From positions 1-64,000 of the forward strand of contig QHTZ01000079.1 of assembly GCA_003221005.1 (NCBI GenBank): a DNA stretch of 64,000 bases, written 5' to 3'. Of this stretch, positions 40,319 through 51,818 are shown in pieces. Each line of letters begins with the position of its first letter. The first letter of the stretch is position 1. The notes beneath the pieces were generated by a model, which saw only the letters and a program-made list of their open reading frames with translations, was not told the DNA's origin and did no database searches. The position numbers and the translations under genes are program-made. The stretch is from Gemmatimonadota bacterium (lineage in GTDB: Bacteria > Gemmatimonadota > Gemmatimonadetes > Gemmatimonadales > GWC2-71-9).

Positions 40319-42451
40319 CTAGCGGAGCGCGGCAGTCGCCTGCTCGACCGCCTCACGCGCCTGGTCCACGTGGTTGACGAGATCGGCCAGCTCGCGCTCC
40401 GCGGTGGAGGGGTCCGCGAAGCGAATCGCCTCGTTGACCGAAGGGAAGGCCATCGTCGAGTACCCGTTGTCCACGTCCGACGCGAACTCAAGGCTCCGGT
40501 TCCAGGGGCGGCTGACGAGGCCCTGCGGGCGGGTGAGGCGGCGCTCCACCTGCATCAGCCACCGGTTGACCTGGGCGGCCCGCACCGCCGGGAGGTCGTC
40601 GGCGAGCGCGCTGTCCCGCGCCGCGGCGAACGCCTGCCCCGCGGCCGCCAACCTCGTGAGCGCGGTTAGGAGCGCCGCCGTGGGAACGCTCCAGTGCCGC
40701 GCCGCGAGGTTGCTGTCGAGGTCGGTCACGTACCCCGCGAGCTCGCCGCCCAGCGCCGCGCAGTCGAGCGGCAGAATCGGCGCGTTCGCCAGCCGTGCCA
40801 CGGCCAGGCTGACGAGCTGCGCCACCGCGCGGTGCGCGCGGTAGCCGCGATCGCCGAAGCGCGTCATCCACGCATACGAGTCGTACATCGAGTGGTACAC
40901 TCCGTTGAGACTGCCGAAGGAGACTGAGGCGGAGGGGATGCCGAGATGATGGGTGAACGCCGCGAAATCCGACCCGCCACCCAGGTTGTCGAGCCGCAGC
41001 GCGCTGGTGTCGCTCAGCCCCTCCCGGAGCCACGCGTCATACACTGTGCCGTGTCCCCCGGGCTCGGGAACGTAGTGCGTGAGATCGCGGATGAGCGGCT
41101 TGAGCGAGGGCGACGCCGCGGCCGCGAACCGTGTCCCGCTTGCGACGTCGTCCTCGTTGATGTAGGCGACCACGTGGGCGTTGACGGAGTCCTCCAGCTC
41201 CTCCACCCACTCGGTCGACCCCATCAAGCCCCATTCCTCGGCGTCCCACGTGACGAAGACAACCGTCCGCGCCGGCCGCAGCGCCGCTCGCGCCAGCGCC
41301 GCGAAGGCCCGGGCCGTCTCCAGCACGGTGACGGTTCCGCTCACGTTGTCGCCGGCGCCTGGGGACCAAGCGTCGCGATGTGCCCCCACGACGACCCATT
41401 CGTCAGGGTAGGTGGTCCCCCGGATGATGCCGAACGTATTCCAGATGGGATGCAGCGCCCGCGCACCCCGCTCGCTCCTCACCTTCAGCCGCAGCCGCGC
41501 GGGGCCCGGACCGACTCGGTACTGAAACGGCAGCCCTCCCTGCCACCCCTCGGGAGCCGCCGGACCGGCCAGCTTGGCAAGGAAGCGGCGCGCGTTCCCG
41601 TATCCCATCGGGATCACCGGGATCCGCGGCACGGGGAGGGAATCCTCGGGCAGGCGGACGGCGCCCGCGGTGGACGGGGCGCCGGGCGTGGTCGGATCAC
41701 CGCTCGGGTTCATCACGGTGCCGCGCTGGATGCCACCCGGCGGCCGCATCGGTCCGCGGGGGTAAACCTCCCCGCGCACGTAGCCGTCGTCCAACGGGTC
41801 CGAGTACAGGATCAACCCCACGGCGCCGTGATTCTCCGCCTCCCGCGCCTTGATCCCCCGGAAGGATCGGCCGTAGCGCGCCACGACAATGCTGCCGCGC
41901 ACGCTGACGCCCAGGGAGTCGAGGGTCCGGTAGTCCGTGCCGAGCCCTGTATTGACGTACACGACGGGCGCCGTCACGTCGCCGTCGTGGCCGTACGCAT
42001 TGAAGGGCGGCACTTGCGGCCCGGCGCTGGTGCGATCGCCCCGCACCGCCGGCTCGTCGAGGTTCAGCCGCACCGCGGTCGACCCCGGGCCGGTGGTGAG
42101 CCAAGCGCTCACGACCTCCGGCTGTGGCAGGTAGACCAGGTACTCCTTGGTCCACGTCTCGAGACCCCACGATCGCAGCTGCGCGATCACGTAATCCCGC
42201 GTCGCGGCCTGGGCCGGGGTACCGGCCATGTGGGGACTGGCGCTCAGAGTGCGGGTCATCAACCGGGCACTCGCCGTGTCAGGGATAGTGAGGAGACGCG
42301 CTTCGAAGCTTGCCTCGGTGGCGCCCACGGATGGGGCGACGCCCGTTTGGGCGGATAGCCAGGCGGGCGCAGCGGCGGTCACGAAACAGGAGAGCAGCGG
42401 GGCGTAGCGGCGCGGGGGCATGGCGAGATGACGGGCAAATGAGGAGTTCAA
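40319..42451 (-). CDS. secreted M28 peptidase, glutamate carboxypeptidase II-like
   Basis: 710 aa; signal peptide; PA-domain region; VVVGAHRDAWSPGAGDNVSGTVTVLE, VVFVTWDAEEWGLMGSTEWVEE, C-terminal dimerisation-like domain. Confidence 0.88.
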   Translation of the reverse strand: MNSSFARHLAMPPRRYAPLLSCFVTAAAPAWLSAQTGVAPSVGATEASFEARLLTIPDTASARLMTRTLSASPHMAGTPAQAATRDYVIAQLRSWGLETWTKEYLVYLPQPEVVSAWLTTGPGSTAVRLNLDEPAVRGDRTSAGPQVPPFNAYGHDGDVTAPVVYVNTGLGTDYRTLDSLGVSVRGSIVVARYGRSFRGIKAREAENHGAVGLILYSDPLDDGYVRGEVYPRGPMRPPGGIQRGTVMNPSGDPTTPGAPSTAGAVRLPEDSLPVPRIPVIPMGYGNARRFLAKLAGPAAPEGWQGGLPFQYRVGPGPARLRLKVRSERGARALHPIWNTFGIIRGTTYPDEWVVVGAHRDAWSPGAGDNVSGTVTVLETARAFAALARAALRPARTVVFVTWDAEEWGLMGSTEWVEELEDSVNAHVVAYINEDDVASGTRFAAAASPSLKPLIRDLTHYVPEPGGHGTVYDAWLREGLSDTSALRLDNLGGGSDFAAFTHHLGIPSASVSFGSLNGVYHSMYDSYAWMTRFGDRGYRAHRAVAQLVSLAVARLANAPILPLDCAALGGELAGYVTDLDSNLAARHWSVPTAALLTALTRLAAAGQAFAAARDSALADDLPAVRAAQVNRWLMQVERRLTRPQGLVSRPWNRSLEFASDVDNGYSTMAFPSVNEAIRFADPSTAERELADLVNHVDQAREAVEQATAALR

Positions 42452-42537
42452 GATCCGCCTCGGCGAGGGGCCGCGCCACCCCGCGACTGTTTGCGCGTCG
42501 CGCGTCGAAACGCGAAATTGGGCGAGGCACGGTCCGC

Positions 42538-44380
42538 ATGACCCTGCAGCGTGGGCTCAGTCTGCGTAATCTGCTGCTGCTGCTGTTCCTGGCGGCGGCG
42601 CTCTATGCCGGTGCCTTGCCCGTCTATCTGTTCGTCCGCGTGGGCGCGGCTGCCGCCGTGCTGGCCCAGGGCACACAGGGTGTCGTGCGTCTGGTCGTGG
42701 ACCTGCGGCAGCGCGTCGAGGCTGCGGAAAATGCGGTGGGGCTCGCGCGGCGAGCCGTGGCCACCCGGGCGTCGCTTCCTGGCGACTCGATTCGTACCCT
42801 CGCCGCGCGCGCTGCCGCCCCGTCGCCCGCGGCCGAGCCCCCGGCCGTGTCGGCGGCGCTCGGGACAGAAGCGGCGCGCGTCCACGGTTCGCTGTCGGAG
42901 CTGGCGCGCGACGTAGTTGCTGCGGCCCAGCTCATAGAGCGACGCCGCTGGCCCGACGCGGCGCGCGGCGTCGCGCTCGTGGATTCCCTCAACACCCGGG
43001 CGCGCGAGCAGCTGCTGGTCGTGAGCCGTCTCGCGGGGGACGATCTCCTGGAGCGCGTGGCTGCCGTGGTAGCGGCCACCGCCGAAGTGCGTCGCGACTC
43101 CGCGCTCTGGCTCGTGTTCGGTCTGTTTCTGACCTGGCTGGGTCTCATCACTATCCGGCGGCGCATCCTGCAGCCGCTCAGCGCGCTCGAGACCGGGTTG
43201 ACGCGCGTCTCCGAAGGCGACCTCAACACCCCCGTGCCCGTGCTGCGGATGGACGAGGCGGGCCGGCTCGCGGCTCACTTCAACGAGATGACGCGCGTGC
43301 TCCGCAACCGGGCGGAGGAACAGGGCCGGTTCGCAGCGGCGGGCGAGCTGCTCGCGGGCGTGGCGCACGAAGTGAACAACCCGCTGATGGCGATCGCGGC
43401 ACACGCCGAGAACCGCCTCGCGGACCCCGCGATCACGCCGGAGCAGCGGGACGAGATGCAGCAGGTGCTGCGCCAGGCGCAGCGGGCGACGAAACTGCTG
43501 CGCGGACTGCTGCGCTTCGTCCGTGCCACTGAGCGGCAGATGACCAGCATCAACCTGAACGACGTGGTGCGTGGCGCCCTCGACCTCGTGTCGTACCGGT
43601 TCGGCGTGGACGAGATTACCGTGGGCGGCCGCCTCGACCCGAACCTGCCGCCGGTGCAGGGTGACGCCATCCGCCTCGAGCAGGTGGTCGTCAACCTGCT
43701 GTCGAACCGTGTCCGTCGCGGTCAGCGACAACGGCCTCGGCGTCCCAGCCGAGATCGCGGACCGGCTGTTCCGGCCTTTTGCCACGACGAAAGGGCGCCA
43801 GGGGACGGGCCTCGGGCTGTACGTCTCGCGCCAGATTGCCCGAGAATCCGGGGGCGATGTCGTCCTCGCGCGGGACGCCGACGGGGGGCGAGGGACGGGC
43901 GCACGCTTCGTGATGACTCTGCCGACCACCGCGCGGGAGCAACCGGCGCCGGAGCGGGCTGCCGCTCCCCCAAGTGACGGTGCCCCAGCGGCCCGCCTGG
44001 CGGGCGTGTGCGTCCTGATCGTGGACGACGAGGCCCCTGTCCGCCGGCCGATGGCGCGATTTCTGATCCGGCGCGGTGCTCAGGTCTACGAGGCGGGGGA
44101 CGGGGCCGAGGCCCTGGAATGGCTCTCGGCTCGAAGCGCCGACGTGATCCTGGTCGACCTCCGCATGCCTCGGATGAGCGGCATCGAGCTGTTCGCCAAG
44201 CTCGAGGCGACCCACCCCGAGCTCGCCGCCCGGGTCCTGTTCCTCTCGGGGGACGTCTCCCAGCTGGCCGAGCCCGGCAACACGCCCGTCCCACGGGAGC
44301 GCGTGCTCGTGAAGCCGGTGGAGCTGGCGGCTCTGGAGGAGCGAGTCGCCCAATTGGTCGCGGAGCGGACAGCCCTATAG
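42538..44380 (+). pseudogene. HAMP histidine kinase with C-terminal receiver domain, disrupted inside the ATPase domain near 43705-43712
   Basis: Frame 1: MTLQRGLSLRNLLLLLFLAA...GELLAGVAHEVNNPLMAIAAHAENR...QVVVNLLSN; frame 2: VSVAVSDNGLGVPAEIADRLFRPFATTKGRQGTGLGLYVSRQIARESGG...VCVLIVDDEAPVRRP...VILVDLRMPRMSG. Confidence 0.75.
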
Positions 44381-44419
44381 CTGGCCAGGAACGCGGGACA
44401 GCGATAGGATGGAGGGGGC

Positions 44420-44686
44420 ATGCTGATCGTCGTCGTGCTGCTCATCACTGTGCTGATGCGGTTCGCGATCGTGACTGCGGCCGTGTACCTCCTCCTGCCT
44501 GCCGGTCCGCTGTGCCCCCATTGCAAGATCGACATGGTGCCGATCAAGAACTGGTTCTTCGATCGGTTGCTCCCGGCGCTGCAGCGGCGCTGGTGTCTCT
44601 CCTGCGGCTGGAATGGCGTAGTCCGCCGCGTGCGGTCGGCGCCGAAGCGTACCGGGAAGCGGAGCCCCCGCCCTATCCCTCGGTGA
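44420..44686 (+). CDS. small TM protein with CxxC...CxxC zinc-ribbon-like motif
   Basis: 88 aa; MLIVVVLLITVLMRFAIVTAAVYLLLPAGPLCPHCKIDMVP...RRWCLSCGWNG. Confidence 0.6.
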   Translation: MLIVVVLLITVLMRFAIVTAAVYLLLPAGPLCPHCKIDMVPIKNWFFDRLLPALQRRWCLSCGWNGVVRRVRSAPKRTGKRSPRPIPR

Positions 44687-46001
44687 TCAGCCGCGAGGCG
44701 CGCTCGTAGAAGAAGTAATCCCACGCCCAGTTGAGCAGCACGAACAGCTTGTTGCGGAAGCCGATCAGCTGGATGATGTGCACCGTTAGCCACACGACCC
44801 ACGCGAGGAAACCCTTGAACGCCACGCCGTGGACGTACGCCACCGCGGCGTTGCGGCCGATGGTGGCGAGGGACCCCGGGTCACGATAGTGGAACGCGAT
44901 CGGCGCCGCGCCACGCAGCTGGCGGGCGATGTTCGCGGCAGCCGTCTCCGCCATCTGGATCGCCACGGGCGCCATCATCGGCAAGGGCTGCCCGTCCGCC
45001 TCGAGGTAGGCGGCGTCTCCGATGACGAAGACCTCGGGTCGACCGGCCACAGCGAGCGTGGGTTCGACCACGACTCGTCCCTGACGCGCCGTCGGCAGCC
45101 CGAGGCGTGTCGTGAGTGACGCCGCCTGGGCTCCCGCAGCCCAGACGAGGGTCCGCGCGGGGATCACTTCCCCGCTCTTGAGCGAGAGACGGCTGCCGTC
45201 GTAGTCCTGGACCGCTGCCCCGAACCGTACCTCGACGTGCTTGCGCCACAACGTTTCCGCCGCCGCGGCGCGCAGCCGCGCTGGCATCGTGCCGAGCAGC
45301 CGATCGGTCGCTTCGAGCAGCAGGACGCGCACGTCCTTGATGTTGAGGCGCGGGTAATCCTTCACCAGCACCAACCGGATCAGCTCGGATAGGGCTCCCG
45401 CCATCTCGACGCCGGTGGGTCCGCCGCCCACGATCGCGAACGTGAGCAGCGCCCGGCGCCGCTCGGCGTCGGGCTCGAGCACGCCACGCTCGAAACAGCT
45501 CAACACGTGGTTCCGGATCGCTACGGCCTCGGCTGTGTCCTTGAGCCCGAACCCGTGCCGCCGGATGCTCTCGAGCCCGAAGTAGTTGGTCTCGCCACCC
45601 AGCGCGAGGATGAGGTAGTCGTAGGGGATCGGGCCGTCGCCCGTGAGCACGCGTTTGCCCGCGAGGTCGAGTCCCGTCATTTCGGCCATGCGAAACTCGA
45701 ACCGCGGCTGGCCCCGGAGAATCGCCCGCACCGGCCGTGCGATGTGCTCGGGTTCGAGGCCCGCCGTGGCCACCTGGTAGAGCAGCGGTTGGAACAGGTG
45801 ATAGTTGTGGCGGTCGAGCAGTACCACGTCCACCGGCGCTCGTTTGAGTGCGCGGGCGGCGCGCAGCCCGCCGAACCCGGCGCCGACAATGACAACGGTC
45901 GGTCGTCCGGTGGAGGGCCGCTCAGCCACCGCCGCGTCGTCGCGGGGGATCGCCTTGGGCGGCGTGGAAAGGGTTGCGTCGCGCGTGCGGGCTTCGTTCA
46001 T
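44673..46001 (-). CDS. NAD(P)/FAD-dependent oxidoreductase, type II NADH dehydrogenase-like
   Basis: 442 aa; TVVIVGAGFGGLRAARALKRAPVDVVLLDRHNYHLFQPLLYQVATAGL, VFVIGDAAYLEADGQPLPMMAPVAIQM. Confidence 0.9.
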   Translation of the reverse strand: MNEARTRDATLSTPPKAIPRDDAAVAERPSTGRPTVVIVGAGFGGLRAARALKRAPVDVVLLDRHNYHLFQPLLYQVATAGLEPEHIARPVRAILRGQPRFEFRMAEMTGLDLAGKRVLTGDGPIPYDYLILALGGETNYFGLESIRRHGFGLKDTAEAVAIRNHVLSCFERGVLEPDAERRRALLTFAIVGGGPTGVEMAGALSELIRLVLVKDYPRLNIKDVRVLLLEATDRLLGTMPARLRAAAAETLWRKHVEVRFGAAVQDYDGSRLSLKSGEVIPARTLVWAAGAQAASLTTRLGLPTARQGRVVVEPTLAVAGRPEVFVIGDAAYLEADGQPLPMMAPVAIQMAETAAANIARQLRGAAPIAFHYRDPGSLATIGRNAAVAYVHGVAFKGFLAWVVWLTVHIIQLIGFRNKLFVLLNWAWDYFFYERASRLITEG

Positions 46002-46049
46002 CGTACCCCCGCGGCACGGTAGCGCTTGTCGGGTCGCGCGTCTAGGCCG

Positions 46050-46388
46050 CTACTCCAGCACGACGGCCGTGCCGTAGCAGAGGACTTCAGTCGCCGAGGC
46101 GCGGGCGGCGACCTCGGAAGCGTCGAAGGCCACGCCGACCACTGCGTTGGCGCCGAGCTCGCGGGCGTGCTCGAGCATCAGATCGTACGCCGCCTGGCGC
46201 GCCTGCTCGCACATCTCGGTGTATGCGCCGATGCGGCCCCCCACGATGCTCTTTAGGCCGCCGAGGATCCCCTGCGCGATGGTGGGCGCGCGCACGGTGA
46301 TGCCGCGGACGACCCCTTTGTACTCGCGGATCCGGCGGCCTTGCACGTCGTACGTCGTCGAGACGACCAGCGCCGATTGGATGGCCAT
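46050..46388 (-). CDS. YbjQ/UPF0145 family protein
   Basis: 112 aa; [50 protein letters not shown]. Confidence 0.85.
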   Translation of the reverse strand: MAIQSALVVSTTYDVQGRRIREYKGVVRGITVRAPTIAQGILGGLKSIVGGRIGAYTEMCEQARQAAYDLMLEHARELGANAVVGVAFDASEVAARASATEVLCYGTAVVLE

Positions 46389-46444
46389 CGCTTCCTCCCG
46401 TCGTGAAGTGTGCGCGCGCCTTGCTTGCCCGCCCGTCGTGCAGG

Positions 46445-46450
46445 TATCAT
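46445..46450 (+). promoter_or_regulatory. candidate -10 element (TATCAT) of sdhCAB, with TTGCTT (46421-46426) 18 nt upstream
   Basis: TTGCTT-N18-TATCAT 35 nt upstream of the sdhC ATG. Confidence 0.4.
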
Positions 46451-46484
46451 CACCCCGTCCCTGCCCTCGCCCCCCGGAGCCCTG

Positions 46485-47162
46485 ATGCGCCGGCTGCTGA
46501 GCCTATCGCGCTCGGTTGTAGGCAAAAAGGTCATCATGGCCGTGTCCGGCCTGATCCTGTTCCTGTTCGTCGTGGGGCACCTGCTCGGGAATCTCAAAGT
46601 GTTCGAAGGGGCGGAGAAGTTCAACGCGTACGCCGAGGGCCTGCGCACCGTCGGGGCACCGTTCTTCGGGCGCGGCCAGCTGCTGTGGATCGCGCGGATT
46701 GCGCTGCTCGTTTCTCTGGTGGCGCACGTGTGGGCGGCACTCGGCGTCACGCTCGCGAGCCGCCAGGCCCGGCCGGTGGGGTACCGTTACCTCGAGACCA
46801 GCGAGACCACCTACGCAGCGCGCACGATGCGCTGGGGCGGCGTGCTCATCTTCCTCTACGTCGTGTACCACCTGCTCGACTTCACGTTCGGCCGGCTCAA
46901 CCCCAGCTTCGAGCCGGGGAACGTGTACCACAATGTGCTGGCGAGCTTCGCCCGCTGGCCGGTCTCCGCCGTGTACATCGCAGCGATGCTGGTGCTGGGA
47001 CTCCACGTCTACCACGGTGCCTGGAGCGCGTTGCAGACGCTGGGCTGGCACCGCCCCCCCACCGACCGGTGGCGCCGCGGTTTCGCCGCCGCCGTCGCCG
47101 GGGTGATCGCGGGGGGCTACATCACGATCCCGGTCGCCGTGCTCGCGGGGGTGCTGCGGTGA
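46485..47162 (+). CDS. sdhC: succinate dehydrogenase cytochrome b558-type subunit
   Basis: [29 protein letters not shown]...[15 protein letters not shown]...[17 protein letters not shown]. Confidence 0.93.
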   Translation: MRRLLSLSRSVVGKKVIMAVSGLILFLFVVGHLLGNLKVFEGAEKFNAYAEGLRTVGAPFFGRGQLLWIARIALLVSLVAHVWAALGVTLASRQARPVGYRYLETSETTYAARTMRWGGVLIFLYVVYHLLDFTFGRLNPSFEPGNVYHNVLASFARWPVSAVYIAAMLVLGLHVYHGAWSALQTLGWHRPPTDRWRRGFAAAVAGVIAGGYITIPVAVLAGVLR

Positions 47163-49078
47163 CGTCGGCGCTCAACGCAAGAGTGCCCGCCGGGTCGCTC
47201 GAGACCAAGTGGACGCGACACCGGTCCGAGATCCGGCTCGTGGCCCCGGCCAACAAGCCCAAGCACCACATCCTGGTGGTCGGCTCGGGGCTGGCGGGCG
47301 CTTCGGCGGCGGCATCGCTCGCGGAGCTGGGCTACGGGGTTTCGTGCTTCTGTTTTCAGGACTCGCCCCGGCGCGCGCACTCGATCGCCGCGCAGGGGGG
47401 GATCAACGCGGCCAAGAACTATCAGAATGACGGCGACTCGATCTTCCGGTTGTTTTACGACACGCTGAAGGGGGGAGACTTCCGCGCGCGCGAGGCGAAC
47501 GTGTATCGCCTGGCGGAGCTGAGCGTCAACATCATCGATCAATGTGTGGCCCAGGGGGTCCCCTTCGCGCGCGAGTACGGCGGCCTGCTCGCGAATCGCT
47601 CCTTCGGCGGCGTGCAGGTTTCGCGGACTTTCTACGCGCGCGGCCAGACGGGGCAACAGCTGCTGCTCGGAGCCTATCAGGCCCTGTCGCGGCAGATCGG
47701 CCGCGGCAAGGTGCGGATGTACTCGCGCCACGAGATGCTCGACCTGGTCGTGCTCGACGGAGCGGCCCGCGGGATCGTGGTGCGCGACCTCGTGAGCGGG
47801 AGGCTCAGTTCCCACGTGGCCGACGCCGTCGTTCTGGCGACGGGTGGCTACAGCAACATTTACTATCTCTCCACCAATGCGAAGGGCTGCAACGTCACCG
47901 CCATCTGGCGGGCCCACAAGCGTGGCGCCGCGTTCGCGAACCCCTGCTTCACGCAGATCCATCCGACCTGCATCCCGCCCACGGGTCACCACCAGGCCAA
48001 GCTCACCCTGATGAGCGAGTCGCTGCGTAACGACGGGCGCATCTGGGTGCCGCGGAGTCGGGGCGACGGCCGGGCGCCGAACGAGGTCCCCGACGCAGAG
48101 CGGGACTACTACCTCGAGCGGCTGTACCCGAGCTACGGCAACCTGGTGCCCCGCGACGTCGCCTCGCGGCGGGCCAAGGAAGTCTGCGACGAGGGGCGCG
48201 GCGTCGGTCCGGGGGGTCACGGTGTGTACCTCGACTTTCGCGACGCGATCGCGCGTCATGGCCGCCACGTGATCGCGGAGCGCTACGGCAACCTGTTCGA
48301 GATGTACGAGCGGATCACGGGCGAGGACCCGTATCAGGTCCCGATGCGCATCTACCCGGCGCCCCACTACACGATGGGCGGCTTGTGGGTGGACTACAAT
48401 CTCATGAGTGCGATCCCCGGGCTGTTCGTGATCGGCGAGGCGAACTTCTCCGAGCACGGCGCCAACCGCCTAGGTGCCAGCGCGTTGATGCAGGGTCTCG
48501 CCGACGGCTACTTCATCCTCCCCTATACGATCGGCGACTATCTCGCGCAGGCGAAGCTCGCGCCCGCCGATGCGAGCCATGCCGCGTTCCGCCAGGTCGA
48601 GCGCGAGGTCGACGAGCGCGTCCAGAAGCTCCTGGCGGCGCAGGGCCGGCGCAGCGCCGACCAGTTCCACCGCGAGCTCGGCCGCCTGATGTGGGACCAC
48701 TGCGGCATGTCGCGCAACGCCGCCGGGTTGCGCCAGGCAGTGGAGCGCGTGCGCGCGCTGCGTCAGGAGTTCTGGGAGGACGTATACGTCGGCGGTGTCG
48801 GGGCCGATTTCAACCAGGCGCTTGAGCACGCGGGACGCGTGGCCGATTTCTTCGAGTTCGCCGAGTTGATGTGTCACGACGCGCTGCACCGGGAGGAGTC
48901 GTGCGGCTGCCACTTCCGCGAGGAGTATCAGACCCCGGAGGGTGAAGCGAAACGGGACGACGAGCGCTTCGGCTACGTGGCGGCGTGGGAGTTCACCGGG
49001 GTCGGCAACCCGCCCGTGCTGCACAAGGAGCCGCTCACGTTCGAGGTCGTCCACCCCTCGCAGCGGAGCTACAAGTAG
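47159..49078 (+). CDS. sdhA: succinate dehydrogenase flavoprotein subunit
   Basis: GTG start; [68 protein letters not shown]. Confidence 0.95.
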   Translation: MTSALNARVPAGSLETKWTRHRSEIRLVAPANKPKHHILVVGSGLAGASAAASLAELGYGVSCFCFQDSPRRAHSIAAQGGINAAKNYQNDGDSIFRLFYDTLKGGDFRAREANVYRLAELSVNIIDQCVAQGVPFAREYGGLLANRSFGGVQVSRTFYARGQTGQQLLLGAYQALSRQIGRGKVRMYSRHEMLDLVVLDGAARGIVVRDLVSGRLSSHVADAVVLATGGYSNIYYLSTNAKGCNVTAIWRAHKRGAAFANPCFTQIHPTCIPPTGHHQAKLTLMSESLRNDGRIWVPRSRGDGRAPNEVPDAERDYYLERLYPSYGNLVPRDVASRRAKEVCDEGRGVGPGGHGVYLDFRDAIARHGRHVIAERYGNLFEMYERITGEDPYQVPMRIYPAPHYTMGGLWVDYNLMSAIPGLFVIGEANFSEHGANRLGASALMQGLADGYFILPYTIGDYLAQAKLAPADASHAAFRQVEREVDERVQKLLAAQGRRSADQFHRELGRLMWDHCGMSRNAAGLRQAVERVRALRQEFWEDVYVGGVGADFNQALEHAGRVADFFEFAELMCHDALHREESCGCHFREEYQTPEGEAKRDDERFGYVAAWEFTGVGNPPVLHKEPLTFEVVHPSQRSYK

Positions 49079-49857
49079 TGGATCTGACCCTGCACGTGTG
49101 GCGCCAGGCGGGCGCGGCCACCGCGGGCCGGTTCGTCCGCTATGAGCTCGGGGACGTGAGCCCCGACATGTCCTTTCTCGAGGTGCTCGATCTCCTGAAC
49201 CAGCAGTTGATCGGACGGCGCGAAGAGCCGGTCGCCTTCGATCACGACTGCCGCGAGGGCATCTGCGGCGCGTGCGGTATGGTGATCAACGGCCGGCCGC
49301 ACGGGCCCCGCGCGGCCACGACGGCCTGCCAGCTCCACATGCGGCATTTCCCGGAGGGCGCGGAGATCTGGGTCGAGCCATGGCGGGCGCGGGCGTTCCC
49401 CGTCGTGAAGGACCTCGTCGTTGACCGCAGCGCCTTCGACCGCATCATCCAGGCTGGAGGGTTCATCACCGCGCGGGCGGGCAGCGCGCCCGAGGCGAAC
49501 GCCATTCCCGTGCCGAAGGGCGACGCCGACCGCGCGATGGACGCCGCGGCGTGCATCGGTTGCGGCGCCTGCGTCGCGGCCTGCCCCAACGCCTCGGCGA
49601 TGCTGTTCGTCGCGGCGAAAGTGTCCCACCTCGGGCTGCTGCCGCAGGGTCAGCCCGAGCGGGCGCAGCGCGTCCTCCGGATGGTCGAGGTGATGGAGGC
49701 CGAGGGGTTCGGCGCCTGCAGCAATCACGGAGAGTGCATGGCCGCGTGTCCGAAGGAAATCAGTATCGACTTCATCGCGCGGCTGAATAGAGACTATCTC
49801 ACGTCGGTCTTCAGACATCAGCCATCAGAGGAGGGCCCCGACCCCGCTGAGGGCTGA
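49078..49857 (+). CDS. sdhB: succinate dehydrogenase iron-sulfur subunit
   Basis: [61 protein letters not shown] start. Confidence 0.95.
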   Translation: MDLTLHVWRQAGAATAGRFVRYELGDVSPDMSFLEVLDLLNQQLIGRREEPVAFDHDCREGICGACGMVINGRPHGPRAATTACQLHMRHFPEGAEIWVEPWRARAFPVVKDLVVDRSAFDRIIQAGGFITARAGSAPEANAIPVPKGDADRAMDAAACIGCGACVAACPNASAMLFVAAKVSHLGLLPQGQPERAQRVLRMVEVMEAEGFGACSNHGECMAACPKEISIDFIARLNRDYLTSVFRHQPSEEGPDPAEG

Positions 49858-49862
49858 CGTCT
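49813..49862. terminator. inverted repeat / candidate bidirectional terminator between sdhB and mdh
   Basis: AGACATCAGCCATCAG (49813-49828) pairs 14/16 with CTGAGGGCTGACGTCT (49847-49862). Confidence 0.5.
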
Positions 49863-50790
49863 AGATCTTCACTGCCGCCATCGACTCGTTTACCTGCTCG
49901 GCAGATTTTCTGAGCGCCGCGCGCTCATCCGCCGCGAGCTCGATCTCGACGATCTGCTCGAGCCCCCCGCGCGCGAGCTTGCAGGGCACGCCCACGTACA
50001 TTCCCGAGAGGCCGTACTCTCCCTCGACCCACGCGGCGCAGGGAAGCAGCCGGTGCTTGTCGCGCACGATCGCCTCCACCATCTGCACGACGGCGGCGGA
50101 CGGCGCGTAGAACGCCGACCCGGTCTTCAAAAGACCCACGATCTCGGCGCCGCCGTCCCGCGTACGCTGCACGATTTGGTCGAGGGTTGCGCGGTCGAGC
50201 AGCTGCGCGACGGGGATACCGGACACAGTCGTGTGGGAGATGAGCGGCACCATCGTGTCGCCGTGGCCCCCCAACACCATGGCGTCGATGTCTTCCACGG
50301 AGACTCGCACCGCGTCGGCGAGGAAGGCGCGGAACCGCGCCGTGTCCAGCACGCCGGCCATCCCGATCACGCGCTCGCGCGGGAACCCCGTCACCTGCTT
50401 CGTCACCCAGCACATCACGTCGAGCGGGTTCGACACCACGACCACGATCGCCTGGGAACAGTGCTGCTTGAGCTGCTGTGCCACCTGCTTGACGATTCCG
50501 GCGTTGGTGCGCGCGAGGTCGTCGCGACTCATCCCGGGCTTGCGCGCGATGCCGGCCGTCACGACCACCAGCTCGCTGCCCGCGGCGACGCCGTAGTCGT
50601 TCGCGCCTACCACGCGGGTGTCGAACCCCTCGATCGGTCCCGACTGCCACTGGTCGAGGGCCTTTCCCTGGGGCAGGCCTTCGACCACGTCGACCATTAC
50701 GACCGTGCGAGCCAGCTCCTGCTCGGCGAGCCGCTGGGCCACCGTGGCACCGACGTTGCCCGCGCCGACGACGGTGATCTTGTTCAGCAT
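49861..50790 (-). CDS. mdh: malate dehydrogenase
   Basis: [59 protein letters not shown]. Confidence 0.93.
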   Translation of the reverse strand: MLNKITVVGAGNVGATVAQRLAEQELARTVVMVDVVEGLPQGKALDQWQSGPIEGFDTRVVGANDYGVAAGSELVVVTAGIARKPGMSRDDLARTNAGIVKQVAQQLKQHCSQAIVVVVSNPLDVMCWVTKQVTGFPRERVIGMAGVLDTARFRAFLADAVRVSVEDIDAMVLGGHGDTMVPLISHTTVSGIPVAQLLDRATLDQIVQRTRDGGAEIVGLLKTGSAFYAPSAAVVQMVEAIVRDKHRLLPCAAWVEGEYGLSGMYVGVPCKLARGGLEQIVEIELAADERAALRKSAEQVNESMAAVKI

Positions 50791-51818
50791 CACCCCCCTC
50801 GAGTGTGCATCTCCCGGTGCGGGTCGGCTCGCAACCCCTCGATCTGGTACAGCGCGCCTCGCTCGGGCAGCGCCAGCCGCTCCTCGGCGCCCCGGTCTGT
50901 GCGCTCGCCCCACGCCCGGGTGATGGTCGCCGCGAGCTCGGCGTCCGTCGCCCCACCACGCAGCGGTTCGCGCAGGTCGATGCCGCGCTCGGCATAGAGA
51001 CACAGGAACCAGGTGCCGTCGGCCGTGAGCCGGCTGCGGTCGCACGTCCCGCAGAACGGCGCGGTCACGGAGGCGATGATGCCGAAGCCCGTCCCGTCGC
51101 TGAGCCGGAATCGCTCTGCTGGGGAGGCGTGCCGCTCGAGCGCCTCGATCGTGCCGTACCGGCGGGACAGCGTATCGAGGATCTCGCGCCGTGTCACGAC
51201 CTGATCGCGCGACCAGCGGGTCGCTCCCCCCACGTCCATGTACTCGATGAACCGGATCTCCACGCCCGCGGTGCGGCCCAGCTCGAGCAGGTCCACCAGC
51301 TCGTCGTCGTTGAAGCCGCGTACCACCACGGTGTTGACTTTCACGGCCTGGAACCCAGCGCGTCGCGCCGCCGCGATCCCCGCCAGGATGTCCCCGTGGC
51401 GCCTGCTGCGGGAGAAGGCGACCAGACGCTCGGGACGCCGGGTGTCGAGGCTGACCGTGACGCGGCCGAGGCCAGCGGCGCGCAGTGCGTCGGCGTGGCG
51501 ATCGAGGAGGATGCCGTTGGTGGTAAGGGAAAGGTCAGCGATGCGCGCGTCGCGGCGCAGCAGGGCAACCAGGGTGGCCAGGTCCTGCCGCAGCAGCGGC
51601 TCGCCGCCTGTGAGGCGCACTTTCCCGACGCCCAGTCCTGCGAACACGCCGCTCAGCCGCGCGAGCTCCTCGAACGTGAGGATCGCCTCGCGCGGCAGCC
51701 AGACGTAGTCCTCCTCCGGCATGCAGTAGCGGCACCGCATGTTGCAGCGATCGGTCACCGAGATGCGGAGACTCCGGAGCGGCCGGCCCCAGGCGTCGGC
51801 AGGTGATGGAGGCGTCAC
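50790..51818 (-). CDS. moaA: GTP 3',8-cyclase
   Basis: 342 aa; [45 protein letters not shown]. Confidence 0.95.
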   Translation of the reverse strand: MTPPSPADAWGRPLRSLRISVTDRCNMRCRYCMPEEDYVWLPREAILTFEELARLSGVFAGLGVGKVRLTGGEPLLRQDLATLVALLRRDARIADLSLTTNGILLDRHADALRAAGLGRVTVSLDTRRPERLVAFSRSRRHGDILAGIAAARRAGFQAVKVNTVVVRGFNDDELVDLLELGRTAGVEIRFIEYMDVGGATRWSRDQVVTRREILDTLSRRYGTIEALERHASPAERFRLSDGTGFGIIASVTAPFCGTCDRSRLTADGTWFLCLYAERGIDLREPLRGGATDAELAATITRAWGERTDRGAEERLALPERGALYQIEGLRADPHREMHTRGG

